64,000 nucleotides of DNA from Gigaspora margarita (lineage: Eukaryota; Glomeromycota; Glomeromycetes; Diversisporales; Gigasporaceae). Numbering within the stretch: position 1 is the first letter of the stretch; the number at the start of each line of letters is the position of its first letter. The translations under genes and the position numbers were made by a program. Below the pieces are notes generated by a model that searched no databases, was not told the origin of the DNA, and saw only the letters and a program-made list of their open reading frames with translations. Where the stretch lies: contig WTPW01000859.1 of assembly GCA_009809945.1 (NCBI GenBank), forward strand, positions 135,956 to 199,955, written 5' to 3'. Below are positions 33,800 to 45,171 of the stretch, piece after piece.

Positions 33800-34472
33800 G
33801 ATAAAATAGAGATGAAAAAGATTAGCAAACTTCTAAGTAAGGCATCTTGTCAGGCTGAGGTACTATCAAGCAAAAAAAATAGTAAAGAAACTTTGGAGCT
33901 TTGTTAAGTCCTATGGATATGAAAATAGAAGTAGAGACCTGGTAAAATATAATATTCTATATAGCATAACTTAGTCAAACTTCTTCTGGTTTGGTACCTC
34001 CTTTATTATTCTTTCAGATGTTTCAAAATTTTTAAAAAGTGGGCATTTTAATTTATCCCTTCAAAAAATTAGCTTTGTTTATTCTTTTCAAATTGAGAAT
34101 GTATCTACTATATTGGAATTAAATCACAAGTAAGTTTCAGGTTCTGCAAAATAAACAATAAATGACACATAAGAAGTATTAGAAAAAAACTGTATAAAAA
34201 TTTCTTTCTAAAATATTCTTTTAGGTCTAGTTTTCTTTTTTTTTATATTTGTATATATAATACTTTGGCATAGTTGTTTTATATACAGTATTTATAATTT
34301 TTATTATCTTGCATAGGTTTTAATAATGCTATCAAGTTTGTTATCTTTTCTTTGTTTTTGTTATCTTTCCTTTTTAATTTGTTACATTTTTTGGTATTTA
34401 TTTAGGTCATATATATATATTTTTTTTTATTCCCTTTATTTTGTAAATCTTGTTGTTCATATAGGTTTGGAT
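33800..34472. other. intergenic, nothing recognised
   Basis: AT-rich sequence. The hydrophobic open frame starting at 34326 (Leu/Phe/Tyr) is what T-rich DNA gives by chance and it runs into a MITE. Confidence 0.5.
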
Positions 34473-34635
34473 CAGTGTTTAAAATTTAAAAAAAAAAAAT
34501 TACATGCACAAATGCATTTTGTGCATCTTTTTTTAAAAAATTTACTTGCACACTTAAGAGATTTTTTAAAAATTTAAAAAAATCCAAAAAAATTCATGCA
34601 CATGTGCATCTTGTGCATGCCAATTTTAAACACTG
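34473..34635. mobile_element. 163-bp hAT-type MITE with perfect 8-bp duplication
   Basis: Termini CAGTGTTTAAAATT and, inverted, CAGTGTTTAAAATTGG. The flanks GTTTGGAT (34465-34472 and 34636-34643) are identical. The interior is built of repeated ATGCACA/TGTGCAT boxes, a typical subterminal binding-box arrangement. Confidence 0.93.
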
Positions 34636-34643
34636 GTTTGGAT

Positions 34644-35187
34644 ATAATTATTCTTAATCTAAAGGCTAGGTAAAGAAGATTAAGAAAAAGTTAGCAATCT
34701 TGATAAGATTAACAAGCGCCATCAGTGAAAAATTAGAATAACCAGAACCTCAAACAATATATAGATAGATAAGATAACTTTCAAAATTTTTATTAATTGC
34801 TATATGCAAGACTTTTTTATAAGATTAGTATATAAAATTTATATCTTACAATTAAAAAATTAAAAAAAATAAGCAAAATAAAATCCTAACCTCGGTTATA
34901 GTTTAAAATTTTATCATTAGAAAAGTTTTTATAGTGCAGATTTGCACAAATGTTTTAAAAAATCAATTATTAAAAATTTGCTATTAATAAAAAAAAATTT
35001 TTAAAAATCTGCAAAAATCTTTAAAAATTAAAAATTTGCATGAAATATTAATCAATAAATTTGCTATATCATGGTTTTGTATATATTTTTTATTAAAAAA
35101 ACACATTATATTGGGAAATTGCTAAATTTCTAATTATTTTTATTTTATTATTACAATATTTATTTTAATATATAATAACAAGTTTAC
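34644..35187. other. intergenic, nothing recognised
   Basis: AT-rich spacer without a supportable gene. Confidence 0.5.
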
Positions 35188-35522
35188 TAAAATACACCTA
35201 TAGTGTTGAACACCATGTTACACAAACTATTAGAATAGCTTAAGATCAGGTGTAACATAAATTTTGTTTTTTTGTTTATTTTTTAAAAAAAACATTTATA
35301 TACCAAAATTTTGCTTATAAAACCATCTTTGGAGCTCTAATAAAAAAATTTTCTTGCTAAATTTTGTGTATACTAATGCCCCGATAAAATCCCAGGCCTC
35401 ACCCTAACTCTAAAGTAATTAAAATTTATTTTTGTTTTATAAAAAATTATTTTTTTGTTTTTGTTACACAAATTTGCAAATCTAATTTATCTATGGTGTT
35501 CAATACCATAGGTGCATTTTAT
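35188..35522. mobile_element. palindromic miniature element
   Basis: Inverted termini TAAAATACACCTATAGTG and, on the other strand, TAAAATGCACCTATGGTA, both followed by TTGAACACCAT. The interior includes GTTACACAAA and its complement. No coding potential. Duplication unresolved in A/T-only flanks. Confidence 0.8.
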
Positions 35523-35599
35523 AATAATTGTATAATAAAATATAAATTTATTATATTAATTTTTTTTTTATACAATATTAGGTATTATATTATTTTTAC

Positions 35600-36245
35600 C
35601 ACAAGAATGCATACAAACACACTCAACTTACTACAAAAATGCTATCAATTCACTACAAGAACACTACAATAACACTATCAAATCACTACAAAAACACTAT
35701 TACTTTACCACAAGAATGCATACAAGAATACTATCAATTCACACCAATTCACTACAAAAATGCCATCAAAGTTACTACAAGAACATCATCACTTTACTAC
35801 AAGAATGCCATATAATCACCACAAGAATGTTGTCGAATTACCACAAGAATGCCATTGTTTCACTACAAGAACGTATACAAGAATACCATCTATTTACTAA
35901 AAAAATGATATAATTCATTACAAAAATACTACCAAGTTACTACAAGAATGTCATTACTTTATTTACCACAATGTCAAACCAGCACAAGAATGCCATCACT
36001 TCACCACAAGAATGCTATTGAAACACTGCAAGAATGCTATCAAAATACCACAAGAACACCGTTGAAACACTGCAAGAACACTATCGAAACACCTCAAGAA
36101 TGCTATCAAAACACCGCAAAAATGCCATCAAATTACCTCAAGAATGCTATCACTTCACTGCAAGAATGACGTCAAATTACCACAAAACACTACAACCAAA
36201 TTACCAAGAATACTGTATAATCACAAGAATCAGAAAAAGCATCAA
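35600..36245. repeat. minisatellite, about 22-bp unit, roughly 28 copies
   Basis: Degenerate head-to-tail repeats of the type CACAAGAATGCCATCAATTA, with unit length varying from 20 to 24 bp. Because the unit is not a fixed multiple of three, the open frames across it (KNAIETLQECYQNT-like) shift frame from unit to unit and are unlikely to be protein. The same kind of repeat is seen in weaker form at 4250-4540 in the composite repeat. Confidence 0.88.
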
Positions 36246-36520
36246 AAAGACTTCTAAAAACACTATAAAAGATCAAAAAATATAAAAATATATTAGTGTA
36301 AGTTGTAAAAAAAGGAAAAAATGTAAAAAAAATTTACTTATCTTATGTAGGTTCAATAACCTACAATTTTTCTACATACATCTGATATAGCGAAAAAATA
36401 AAAAAACCTAATAAATAAAAAAAAATTCAAACTATAATTAACGAAAATAAAAAAAAGAAAAAAATAATTAAAATAAAAAAAATAAAAAAAATAAATAAAA
36501 AAAATAAAAATAAATAAATA

Positions 36521-37156
36521 GGGAATAAAATTTGTTGCACCCACGACATGCCACACCCCTGATTCGACCAATCAAATCGCTCGATTTTGTAGACAAAAAA
36601 AAATTTTTTTAAAAATTAAAGTTTTTACTTAATAAAGTATAATATATATATATAATAGCACACTATATAATGTAAAATTTATTCTGAACAACTTTTTCTA
36701 AGTTACAAAGATAGATTATCTTAGTAAAAAAAAGACATTTTATAAGAAAAACCAAAAATTTTAAATGTTAGCACATATAAATCTTTTTTTTTACTAAAAC
36801 AATCTACCTTTTTGACTTAGAAAAAGTTGTTTAGCATACAATTTTGCATATAATACTTAAACATAAATATGGATTAAATTAGTAAAAAAAAAGTTCTATA
36901 TGTGCTAACGTTGGAAATTTTTGTTTTTTCTTATAAAACGTCTTTTTTTTACTAAGATAATCTATCTTTGTAACTTAGAAAAAGTTGTTCAGAATAAAAT
37001 TTTACACTATATAACTAGTTATCGCTTATTTATTCTTATATTTTACTAGTAGAATTTTTAGTTTTTTTAAAAAATTTTTTGTCTACAAAATCGGGCGATT
37101 TGATTGGTCGAATCACGGGATGCGACATGTCACGGGTGCGACAAATTTCTATTCCC
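36521..37156. mobile_element. 636-bp palindromic element
   Basis: Inverted termini begin GGGAATARAATTTGT. The arms continue through GATTCGACCAATCAAATCGC and TTTTGTAGAC, then a further inner pair (CTAAGTTACAAAGATAGATT with its complement). Almost the whole element can fold on itself. Flanks are AAATA-rich, so the duplication cannot be read. Confidence 0.85.
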
Positions 37157-37625
37157 AAATAAATAAATCAATAAATAAAAAATAAAAATGAAAAAAAATT
37201 AAAATAAATAAAAAAAGTAAAAAATTAAAAAAAAAGTAAAAAATAAAAAAAAAGTAAAAATATATAAAGAAAAAAATTTTAAAAAATTGAAAATATTAAA
37301 AAAAAGAGTTTAATTAAATTTAAAAAAATATAAAAAATTATTAAAAAATAATGTTAAAATAAATAAATAATAAAAAATAAAGAATGAAAAAAAATTAAAA
37401 TAATAAATAAAAAAAATAAATAAAAAAAAGTAAAAAATTAAAAAAAAAGTAAAAAATAAAAAAAGTAAAAATATATAAAGAAAAAAAATTTAAAAAATCG
37501 AAACCATTAAAAAAAAAAGTTTAATTAAATTTAAAAAAAATATTAAAAATGAGGTTAAAAAAGTTTAAAAATAAATAAAATAAAAAAAAAAAACAGAAAT
37601 TTTTTAAAAAAATAAATAAAAAAAG
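37157..37625. repeat. A-rich low-complexity region
   Basis: About 470 bp of AAATAAA, AAAAGTAAAA and similar words with internal duplication (GTAAAAATATATAAAGAAAA occurs twice). Similar A-rich DNA borders the gap at 44182-44277. Confidence 0.85.
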
Positions 37626-37732
37626 GACAATCTTAATGCTCACCAGTGGTGAATTTCACTATATCATATGATTTTATTAGTTATATAATATACTATGCAT
37701 ATTATTTATATAAAATAAAATTATATATTAAG

Positions 37733-38300
37733 GTAAGTATAGATATTGTGGCTGAGTTAAGAGAAATTTGGTATAGCTCTGAATCTATTGGTCCAAATTG
37801 AATGATTTTAGTACCATTCGATTTGTCTCGACGAGATGAATTGAATGGCGCCAAAGTCATTCAATTTGGATCACAGGATCACAGGTTATTTACAATCGTA
37901 TATTACACAAAATTGGAGAGGTATTGTAGTGAATAAGGGTATTGTGGCAGATTCGCAATAACTCGTGACCTATCAGTCCAATCTAATCGATTTTTATACC
38001 ATTTGAATCGTCTCATCAAGATGGTTCGAATGGCACAAAAATCACTTGATTCTGATCATTGGGTCACAAGATATTAGCATTAGAATAGTGTCTGAATATA
38101 ACATATTAGTTTTTTTGATTTAAACATTTGGACACCAATATTTCATGAACCAATAATCAAAATCAACTGATTTTTGTACTATTCGAATCATCTCGATGAG
38201 ATAATTCGAATGGTATAAAAATCAGTTAGTTTGGTCCAATGGGTCATGAGTTATAGCAGATCTGCCACAAAACTATATCCGTCACAATACCCATAATTAC
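37733..38300. mobile_element. element with three evenly spaced palindromes
   Basis: Terminal inverted repeats GTAAGTATAGATATTGTGG and, on the other strand, GTAATTATGGGTATTGTGA. Inside, three imperfect palindromes of about 38 bp with a core like TCGTCTCGACGAGATGA lie at 37812-37850, 37997-38035 and 38177-38214 (spacing about 185 and 180 bp). Each is flanked by a TTGGTCCAA-type or GATCACAGG-type box. No open frame. Confidence 0.75.
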
Positions 38301-39359
38301 TTTATATAATCTATATATTTTTATGAGAATTAACTGGGGGAATTCCCTGTTATACAAATCTGCATACTGACCAATAAAATACATAATCAGATTTAGATAA
38401 ATTTATTGATAGGATGCATTTTTAAGTTTTAGAAAAGAGTTTATATTAGAGATTAAGCCTAGATAAGGCTTACTCAAGTAACCTGTATAAGCATCCCTTA
38501 ACTGGATCATAGTTATACCACCCAAATAACCCGAATAGAAAATGCTTCACATGAGAATCATGCAATAATATCAATAGACAAATATCATAAAAAATTTATA
38601 TACAAAATTTATTCTAATATACTGCTTATTATATTAGCAGATCAGCGTAATTGGGTCTTTTTTCGATAAACTGTAAACAAACAATTTGCTTCTAAGTAAC
38701 GTTGAAAAACTAACAAATGAAGTACTTGTTACAACTAACAAAAGAGCCTTTTTGACGTCTAGACAAGTTAAAAACCTAATAAAACTTAATAAAAGAGCTA
38801 TGCTAAACTGTAGAAAAAAGTACTTTTATCGTTTGTTGAAATATTCAGGTGTTTTAGGATGGGTTGGGCATTAAGAAATGGGTTGGTAACTATCAAGGGT
38901 AAATTTGGAAGCTAATTTTCAAAAAAATGGCCTTTTTAATATACTTTTGGCTTATAATTAAATACATGAATTTCGTAATTTTCTACGTACTTAATTATAA
39001 ATACAAAGCTGGTTAAAAAGGCTGTTTTTGTGAAAATTCACTTTGTAATAAATTTTTGTATAAAATTTTTTTGATAATCCTCAATCATGATTGGTCGAGC
39101 CAACATATTACGCTGATTTGCCAATATGTTAATCTCCCTAATAATACTTTACAGATTATCAATAGGGCATAGTTAGTGCTACAAAGTAATTATTCAAAAG
39201 TTGAAGAATTATTATAAAAAAAATTTACAAAATAGTTCTCAAGTTTGGATCATTACTTTGTTGCCTCTATATTTGCTAATACCAATTCTAGTTTAAATAT
39301 TGCCTATAACTACATGAAGGGCTAATTCTTATATGATTATAAACAGGTTAACTGTTGTT
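38301..39359. other. intergenic with an inverted repeat
   Basis: An imperfect hairpin at about 38908-39052 (AAGCTAATTTTCAAAAA with AAAGTGAATTTTCACAAA inverted, inner ACTTAATTATAA) looks like another small MITE. Outer boxes GCAGATCAGCGTAAT (38638) and ATTACGCTGATTTGC (39108) are inverted to each other. The 62-codon frame at 38686-38874 has a mixed composition but lies between these arms, so it is not called. Confidence 0.5.
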
Positions 39360-39947
39360 AGAGGCAGAAATCCAGGCCAGCATCACGAGACGGACAATCA
39401 CCAACCACCAAGACCAAAGAAACACCTCACAATATACCCAATAGTAAGAGGTGGTATGATTTGGCAAGGCTAAGGCGTATCAGGTATAAGGTGAGCACAT
39501 GGGATAGTTTATTTTTATAAACAAGGGACAAAGAAACCAAAATCGGTTTCTTAATTTTTATTTACAGGACAAGTAACGACACACTTCAATTCAATTCATT
39601 CATTAATTCATGCCGCTAAAAGGTACATTTCTCGTTTATTTTATACTATTTTACTTCTAATGGGATTCATTAATTTTTATCCTCTATCCTATAATTTTCT
39701 TACTCATCTGGCAGAATCACGCCATATCAAATATTCTCTTGATCTTGTATTTAATGGCCTTCCTGATTTAGATAAATTCTTTCAATTAGTCAGTAGGCCA
39801 TGTGCAAAAAACATTTTTCTACCAGGTGATCAGTGGGTGATCACGGTACCTTCATGGGAACTCTGGCAAAATCGACATCATGTGTTTCCGACTGACATCT
39901 ATTTCTACCTCCAACACTGTGTTAACCGGGTCAACTGGATTATTTGA
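39360..39947 (+). CDS. putative gene fragment, unidentified
   Basis: Two open stretches stand out by composition. About 39358-39470 follows an ACAG acceptor, is close to 50% GC, and reads through RNPGQHHETDNHQPPRPKKH. A later frame from ATG 39660 to TGA 39947 (95 codons) contains FNGLPDLDKFFQLVSRPC and FLPGDQWVITVPSWELWQ. A donor GTGAGC (about 39491) and acceptor TTTACAG (39567) lie between. I do not recognise either part. It could be a small gene, or a remnant of a transposon gene. Confidence 0.35.
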
Positions 39948-40924
39948 GATTAACTAGGTCATTACTTGAGTAAGGGTTTAATAAACAGGCAAGTAACCCA
40001 AAATTAAATTTTATACCAAGCCTAATCTCTAGTTTATACAGTTGTCCTCCCATATAATCATCTCCCATATAATCACAACCTCTATATAATTACACAATTT
40101 TATGCAGTTGTTTTTTTTAATATTAAAAATACCTTTATATAGTCACATTAATAGTATAGTCACTATCATATTTTATATGAAATTTTTTAAATGAATTTAT
40201 TAAGAAAAATCCTTCTTTAAAATCACATTTTTTATTGAATATAGTGCTTCTACAGACTGGACCTGAACCAAACTATAGTCAAGTCTGAGTCTAAGACTTT
40301 TATATTTAGACTTTTTATCAAGTCTGAGTTTGGTTCAGATCTGGTTCAAAGTCTGCAAACTGGTCTGAGTCTAAATATATTTAATGTATTTTTTGGTGCT
40401 AAACAAGTTTATTTTTTTATTTTTATTTTTTTTTTTTATAAGCGAGATCTTGTCTCAGGTTATTTATTGTTATAATATATTTTTATGCATTAAATGCATA
40501 TTATATATTAATTTTTTAAACTAAAACTTAGGCTACTTTATCTATGATCCATACTCGCTAAGAGCTGCAATTGCCATTCTTAGTCTGCGAAATAAAGTAT
40601 ATATATTAAATGAAAAATTTAAAAGACAAGAGAGGCCTATTGCCTGCCCTTAGCTAAATAGGATCAAAGACCAAGCTTATGCTATAAAAATTTCTATGTC
40701 TTTTTTACAAAGAGCTACTTTATAGAAAGAAAACACAGGGCAATTTATTGTAATATATTTGAAAGAATGTAATATGGTCGGTAATCGATATCTTGTAGTG
40801 GTCATAATGAATAGTATAGGCTGGACATATCTTATTATTGTGGTATATTTGAAAAAATGTGATGCGGTCAGTAATCAGTATAGTATGGTGGTCATAATGG
40901 ATAGTATATGCTAGGAGTATATTA

Positions 40925-41060
40925 TTGATCTATTTTAGGGGTCGTTTAGTTTTGGTAATTGGTGATGTGTTGTTAATTGTTGTTGTTCGGTTAGGTTCGG
41001 TAATTGATAACGTGTTGTTGTTTGTGTTGTGTTGTATTGTATAGTTGTCGATTCTTCTAT
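40925..41060. other. GT-rich strand-asymmetric patch
   Basis: The plus strand is almost free of C for about 130 bp and rich in GTTGTTG, GGTTCGGTAATTG and TGTGTTG. It reads as a decayed GTT-type microsatellite within the hAT-like element. Confidence 0.7.
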
Positions 41061-41449
41061 TTTTGTAGAAAATGATATAATTGTTGCATTCGATGGGGGT
41101 GAGCTAGAACGCCCACTTTTGAGTAAAATTTTGTATGTCTTGTAGTGTTGTATATTGACTTTTGAGATTATCTTGTATATATATTATATTTGATTGTATA
41201 TAGTACTCGCGAAAGTAGTGACTAGCTTCCTTGCTGTGGCAAGATTGCTTGTGTATTCTTAAAAATTTTAGCAAGTATTGTTTTTTAGACTAAGCAAACA
41301 TGGGTAAATACTCTGTAAGAAACAACGATAGTTGGAAAATGTTCATATACAATTTCTCTGTTTTTTTTCTTAATTAAGCTGCTAAAAAATAGGGTATAGG
41401 TAAAATTATAATAAAATGGAGATCAGCAAAAGAGTTTTTGCTAAAAAAG

Positions 41450-42570
41450 TTTATTTAGTCCATATAGTTAGAATTAATTAGTAAAATTTTGCGAATTATA
41501 AGATTTTATAGAATGTTATTAATAAAATTCTATAAAATTTTATAATTCACAAATTTTTATTAAGTAATTCTAACTATATACACTAAGCAAACTTGATCAG
41601 CACCTAAAAAATACATCAAATTGGCATAATTATTTTTTATTTTACTTGAATTTTAGAGAATAGATGCATAATTTTGGATTTTTGATCAAAAAAACCAAAT
41701 TTAAGCATCTTTTTTCTATAATTCAAATAAAATAAAAATATTCTGTCTACCTAATCTATTTTTAGGTGCTTAATAAGTTTACTTACTGCATTATGTTAGA
41801 ATTAATTAGTGAAATTTTGTGAATTATAAGATTTTATAGAATTTTATTAATAGAATTCTATGAAATCTTATAATTCACAAGATTTCACTAATTAATTCTA
41901 ACTTTATGCACTAAGTAAACTTGTTTAGTATCTAAAAATACATTAAATCATCAAAATTATTTTTATTTTACTTGGAATTTAGAGAATAGATGCATAATTT
42001 TGGATCAAAAAAGTCAAATTTAAGCATCAATTCTCCAATTTTCAAATAAAATAAAAATAATTCTACTAATTTAATGTATTTTCAGTTGCTGAACAATTTT
42101 ACTTAGTGCATTAAATTAGAGTTAATTAGTAAAATTTTGTGAATTATAAGATTTTATAGAATTTTATTAACAAAACTCTATAAAATCTTATGATTCACAA
42201 AATTTTACTAATTAATTCTAATATGATGCACTAAGTAAACTTGTTCAGCACCTGAAAATATATTAGATTAGCAGAAAATTTTTTATTTACTTGAAATTTG
42301 AAGAAAAAATGCTTAAATTTGACTTTTTTGATCAAAATTCCAAAATTATGCATCTATTCTCTAAATTTTAAGTAAAATAAAAATAATTCTGCTGATTTGA
42401 TGTATTTTTAGGTGCTAAACAAGTTTACTTAGTGAATAAAGTTTAGAATTATTTAATAAAAATTTGTAAATTATAAAATTTTATAGAATTTTATTAATAA
42501 AATTTTATAAAATCTTATGATTCACAAAATTTTACTAATTAATTCCAACTATATGCACTAAATAAACTTG
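41450..42570. repeat. hairpin satellite, about 325-bp unit, 3.5 copies
   Basis: Units start at about 41466, 41791, 42112 and 42441 with TTAGAATTAATTAGT. Each contains a hairpin (GAATTATAAGATTTTATAGA and its complement around a short loop), then a CTAAGTAAACTTGTTCAGCA box and a TAGATGCATAATTTTGG box. No coding potential. Confidence 0.85.
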
Positions 42571-42813
42571 TTCAGCACCAAAAAATATATATAAATATAT
42601 TTAGACTTAGACCAGTCTGCAGACTTCAGACTAGGTCTATGAACACTATTAAAAATTAAATATAAATTTTTTTATTTACTAGTACTTCTTTAAAATCATA
42701 TTATATATTTTATTTATAGTATGGATTATATAGTAATTTTATTCAGTCACACCTCTATATAATCACCAAAAAACCTCAAATAAAGTAGGTAATTATATGG
42801 GAGAACAACTGTA

Positions 42814-43480
42814 TAACAAGTATAAATGGGATTTGGAGAGTTAAATAAAAACCACATTTCATTTTATTATGATTTATGCATTTATTTACAATAAAATCAT
42901 TGTTTAACAAATGTTCTAAAACATCATTATATGATGAATATAATCAGTCTAAAAAATTGTCCTATAGTAAATAACTACTCTAAATCTAACAGAACCTCTA
43001 ATACTAATACTAAACTAACCCTAATCCTAAATCAAAACTAAATTTAATTCTAACCCTAACCCTTAATTTAACTAACTAACTAACCAAATATCAATATAAC
43101 AAATCACCAAAGAATGATCTATGCTCTCATATGGGAAAAGATCAAAGTGATAGCAGCACTATAACAGTAACGATGATACTAAAACAATGATACTAAAAAA
43201 GGACAATAACATGAGAATAACTGTGGCACCAGTAATGAATCAACACTAAAAGAAAGGTAAACAAGCATTAATAAAGAACAAAACAAAAGAAAAGAACAAA
43301 AGGAAAAAGTAATGCCTATCTAACGCGATCAGCAGTATGTCAAAAATGGCAACACATATTAGCACTATACCGACAATGATGAAGACACAATATATGATGG
43401 CAATTCTACTCTAAGTGATAACTTTAATATATGAATAAAGGCACTACCATACAATGACTTTAACATATCAGCAATTTAAA
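42814..43480. other. intergenic, low-complexity
   Basis: Includes a short run of CTAACCCTAACCCTTA-type words near 43057-43073 and a region rich in GATACTAAAACAATG (43140-43230) that resembles the centre of the composite repeats. No gene. Confidence 0.5.
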
Positions 43481-43773
43481 AGAACCCAGACATCTAGTAT
43501 AAAGGTTATACTTGAAATTTTTTAGCAAAAATATCTAAAATTTAAGAAGCAAAAAACAGTTTTTGGCAATTTCTTGGCATCCAGTAGTCCAATTTGAATG
43601 AACTTTTTTAAAAAATAAAGCTCTCAGTAAGGCGCATCTAATAAAAAAAGGTTTATTCAATTCTGATTACTGAATTAGAAGTTACTAAAGTAAATAGATT
43701 TTGTCATTTTTAGCAAATTAGATCAAAATTGGCCAAAATCTAGTTATAACCTATGAGAGATGTCCAGGGTTCT
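43481..43773. mobile_element. hAT-type MITE, family of three, copy 2 (inverted)
   Basis: Ends AGAACCCAGACATCT and, inverted, AGAACCCTGGACATCT. Flanks AATTTAAA (43473-43480) and AATTTAAG (43774-43781) are an 8-bp duplication with one mismatch. Opposite orientation to the copies at 33550 and 56023. Confidence 0.93.
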
Positions 43774-44181
43774 AATTTAAGCACTATCATATGGTGATTC
43801 TAAGTAACGGCTCCAACATACAAAGACTTCATGAAGTACTAGCAAAAACAAAAAATCCAAGATAAGAAGAAAAAGTACCAAAGCAGTTGCTAAAAAAAAA
43901 AATTAATTAGTTCACAAAACAAAAGAAAAAAATACAAAGTAAACAAAAAAAAATAGTTATAGTATATTATGTGCAGATCATACTGATCAATTGAGGCATA
44001 ATATTTTCAGGCCTGGGTATTATTACCCTGCATGGTGAAATTTACTAGAGGTTAATATTAAATTATTTTATAAAAAAATTTTAAATAAAAAATAATATAA
44101 AAAAATTTAAAAAAAAATAATTGAAAAATAAAAAAAAATTAAAAAAATAAATAAATAAAAAAAATAAGAATAAAAAAAAAA

Positions 44182-44277
44182 NNNNNNNNNNNNNNNNNNN
44201 NNNNNNNNNNNNNNNNNNNNNNNNNNNNNNNNNNNNNNNNNNNNNNNNNNNNNNNNNNNNNNNNNNNNNNNNNNNNN
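44182..44277. other. assembly gap, 96 N, in A-rich repeat
   Basis: The gap sits in a region (44050-44410) of AAAAATAAATAAAA words with no gene. Phe/Ile/Leu frames on the minus strand here are artefacts of the repeat. Confidence 0.95.
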
Positions 44278-45171
44278 TAAAAAAATAAGAATAAAAAAAA
44301 TAAAAAAATAAAAAAATAAATACTATAATAAAAAAAATTAAAAAAAAAAAACAAAACATTAAATAAAAAAATATTAAATAAAAAAATATTAAAAATTTTA
44401 AAAAAAGATTAATAGTATATTTTAAGTATTTGTTTTTAGGACACAAATTACTAACTCTTCTCAATGATCACTTGTACCAAATCTTTCTGTTTGAAAAAAT
44501 TAAATTTCTTTAAAATTTATTAAGTAACTAGACCTTTAGCAACTAAATAAACTTGCTCTATATGCAAAATTACATATAAGCACAAAATTTTGTACCATTT
44601 TAACCTTTTTCTATTTAAATATAACAATCTATAACTAAATAAATATTTCATTCAATTTCACAATTCCGGCCAAGGAAACTTGTATTGTCCTCTAAGACAA
44701 AGTTGTCCAGCTCTTTTCTGGCTTCATTTCAATATATAAAACATAAAAAACGGTTAAAAACTCACTATTTTATAACCATAATACTCCAAACTCTCTTTAA
44801 TTCTTTTTAACAAAAATTTTTTGTTCCTTTTGCCTTTACCCCTATTAATTCCAGACTCTACCCACGTTTTAGACAGTCAAATATTAGTGGTTCCTCTATA
44901 AATTACTTAATTTATACAAATTTTCTTTTTAAAATTAATTAAAAATTTGTATTCTTTGTAATTTACACAAATTTTGTGTAAAACTTTACTATTTATATCT
45001 TAGTTACACAAGCTACATACTGTGTTACAAGCCACACCAGCCACACTAGCCATACTAGCCACACCAGACACATACTATAATTATAGTTACACAAGTTGTA
45101 CAATGTTATACAAACCAAAAGTTACCAATTTCTAAAGCTCTCATTATCTACAACAATATTACATTAACAAA

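Larger units (their letters stand above)
40242..42654. mobile_element. hAT-like non-autonomous element, nested
   Basis: Termini TAGTGCTTCTACAGACTGG and, inverted, TAGTGTTCATAGACCTAG, fitting the hAT YARNG rule. Subterminal regions on both sides are packed with AGTCTGAGTCTA/TCTGCAGACT boxes. No transposase. The expected 8-bp duplication is not intact. It contains a GT-rich patch and a hairpin satellite. Confidence 0.75.
40039..42811. mobile_element. Tc1/mariner-like element split by a nested element
   Basis: Inverted termini CAGTTGTYCTCCCATATAA with TA at 40037-40038 and 42812-42813. Between the termini and the nested element (40242-42654), both sides carry a TTCTTTAAAATCA block. Without the nested element it would be about 360 bp, a MITE. 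The fragment at 11037-11150 has related ends. Confidence 0.88.

Noticed and set aside
35600..36245. CRISPR array or a repeat-rich protein (KNAIETLQECYQNT-like)
   Set aside because: Units are direct, about 22 bp, without spacers, and the unit length drifts so that no frame is kept.
43020..43075. Telomeric repeats (CCCTAA) here and TTAGGG-like words at 16775-16815 and 62755-62785
   Set aside because: Only two or three imperfect copies each, inside AT-rich or transposon DNA; no tract long enough for a telomere.
44081..44464. Hydrophobic Phe/Leu/Ile frames
   Set aside because: Reverse translation of AAAATAAA low-complexity DNA plus a gap.
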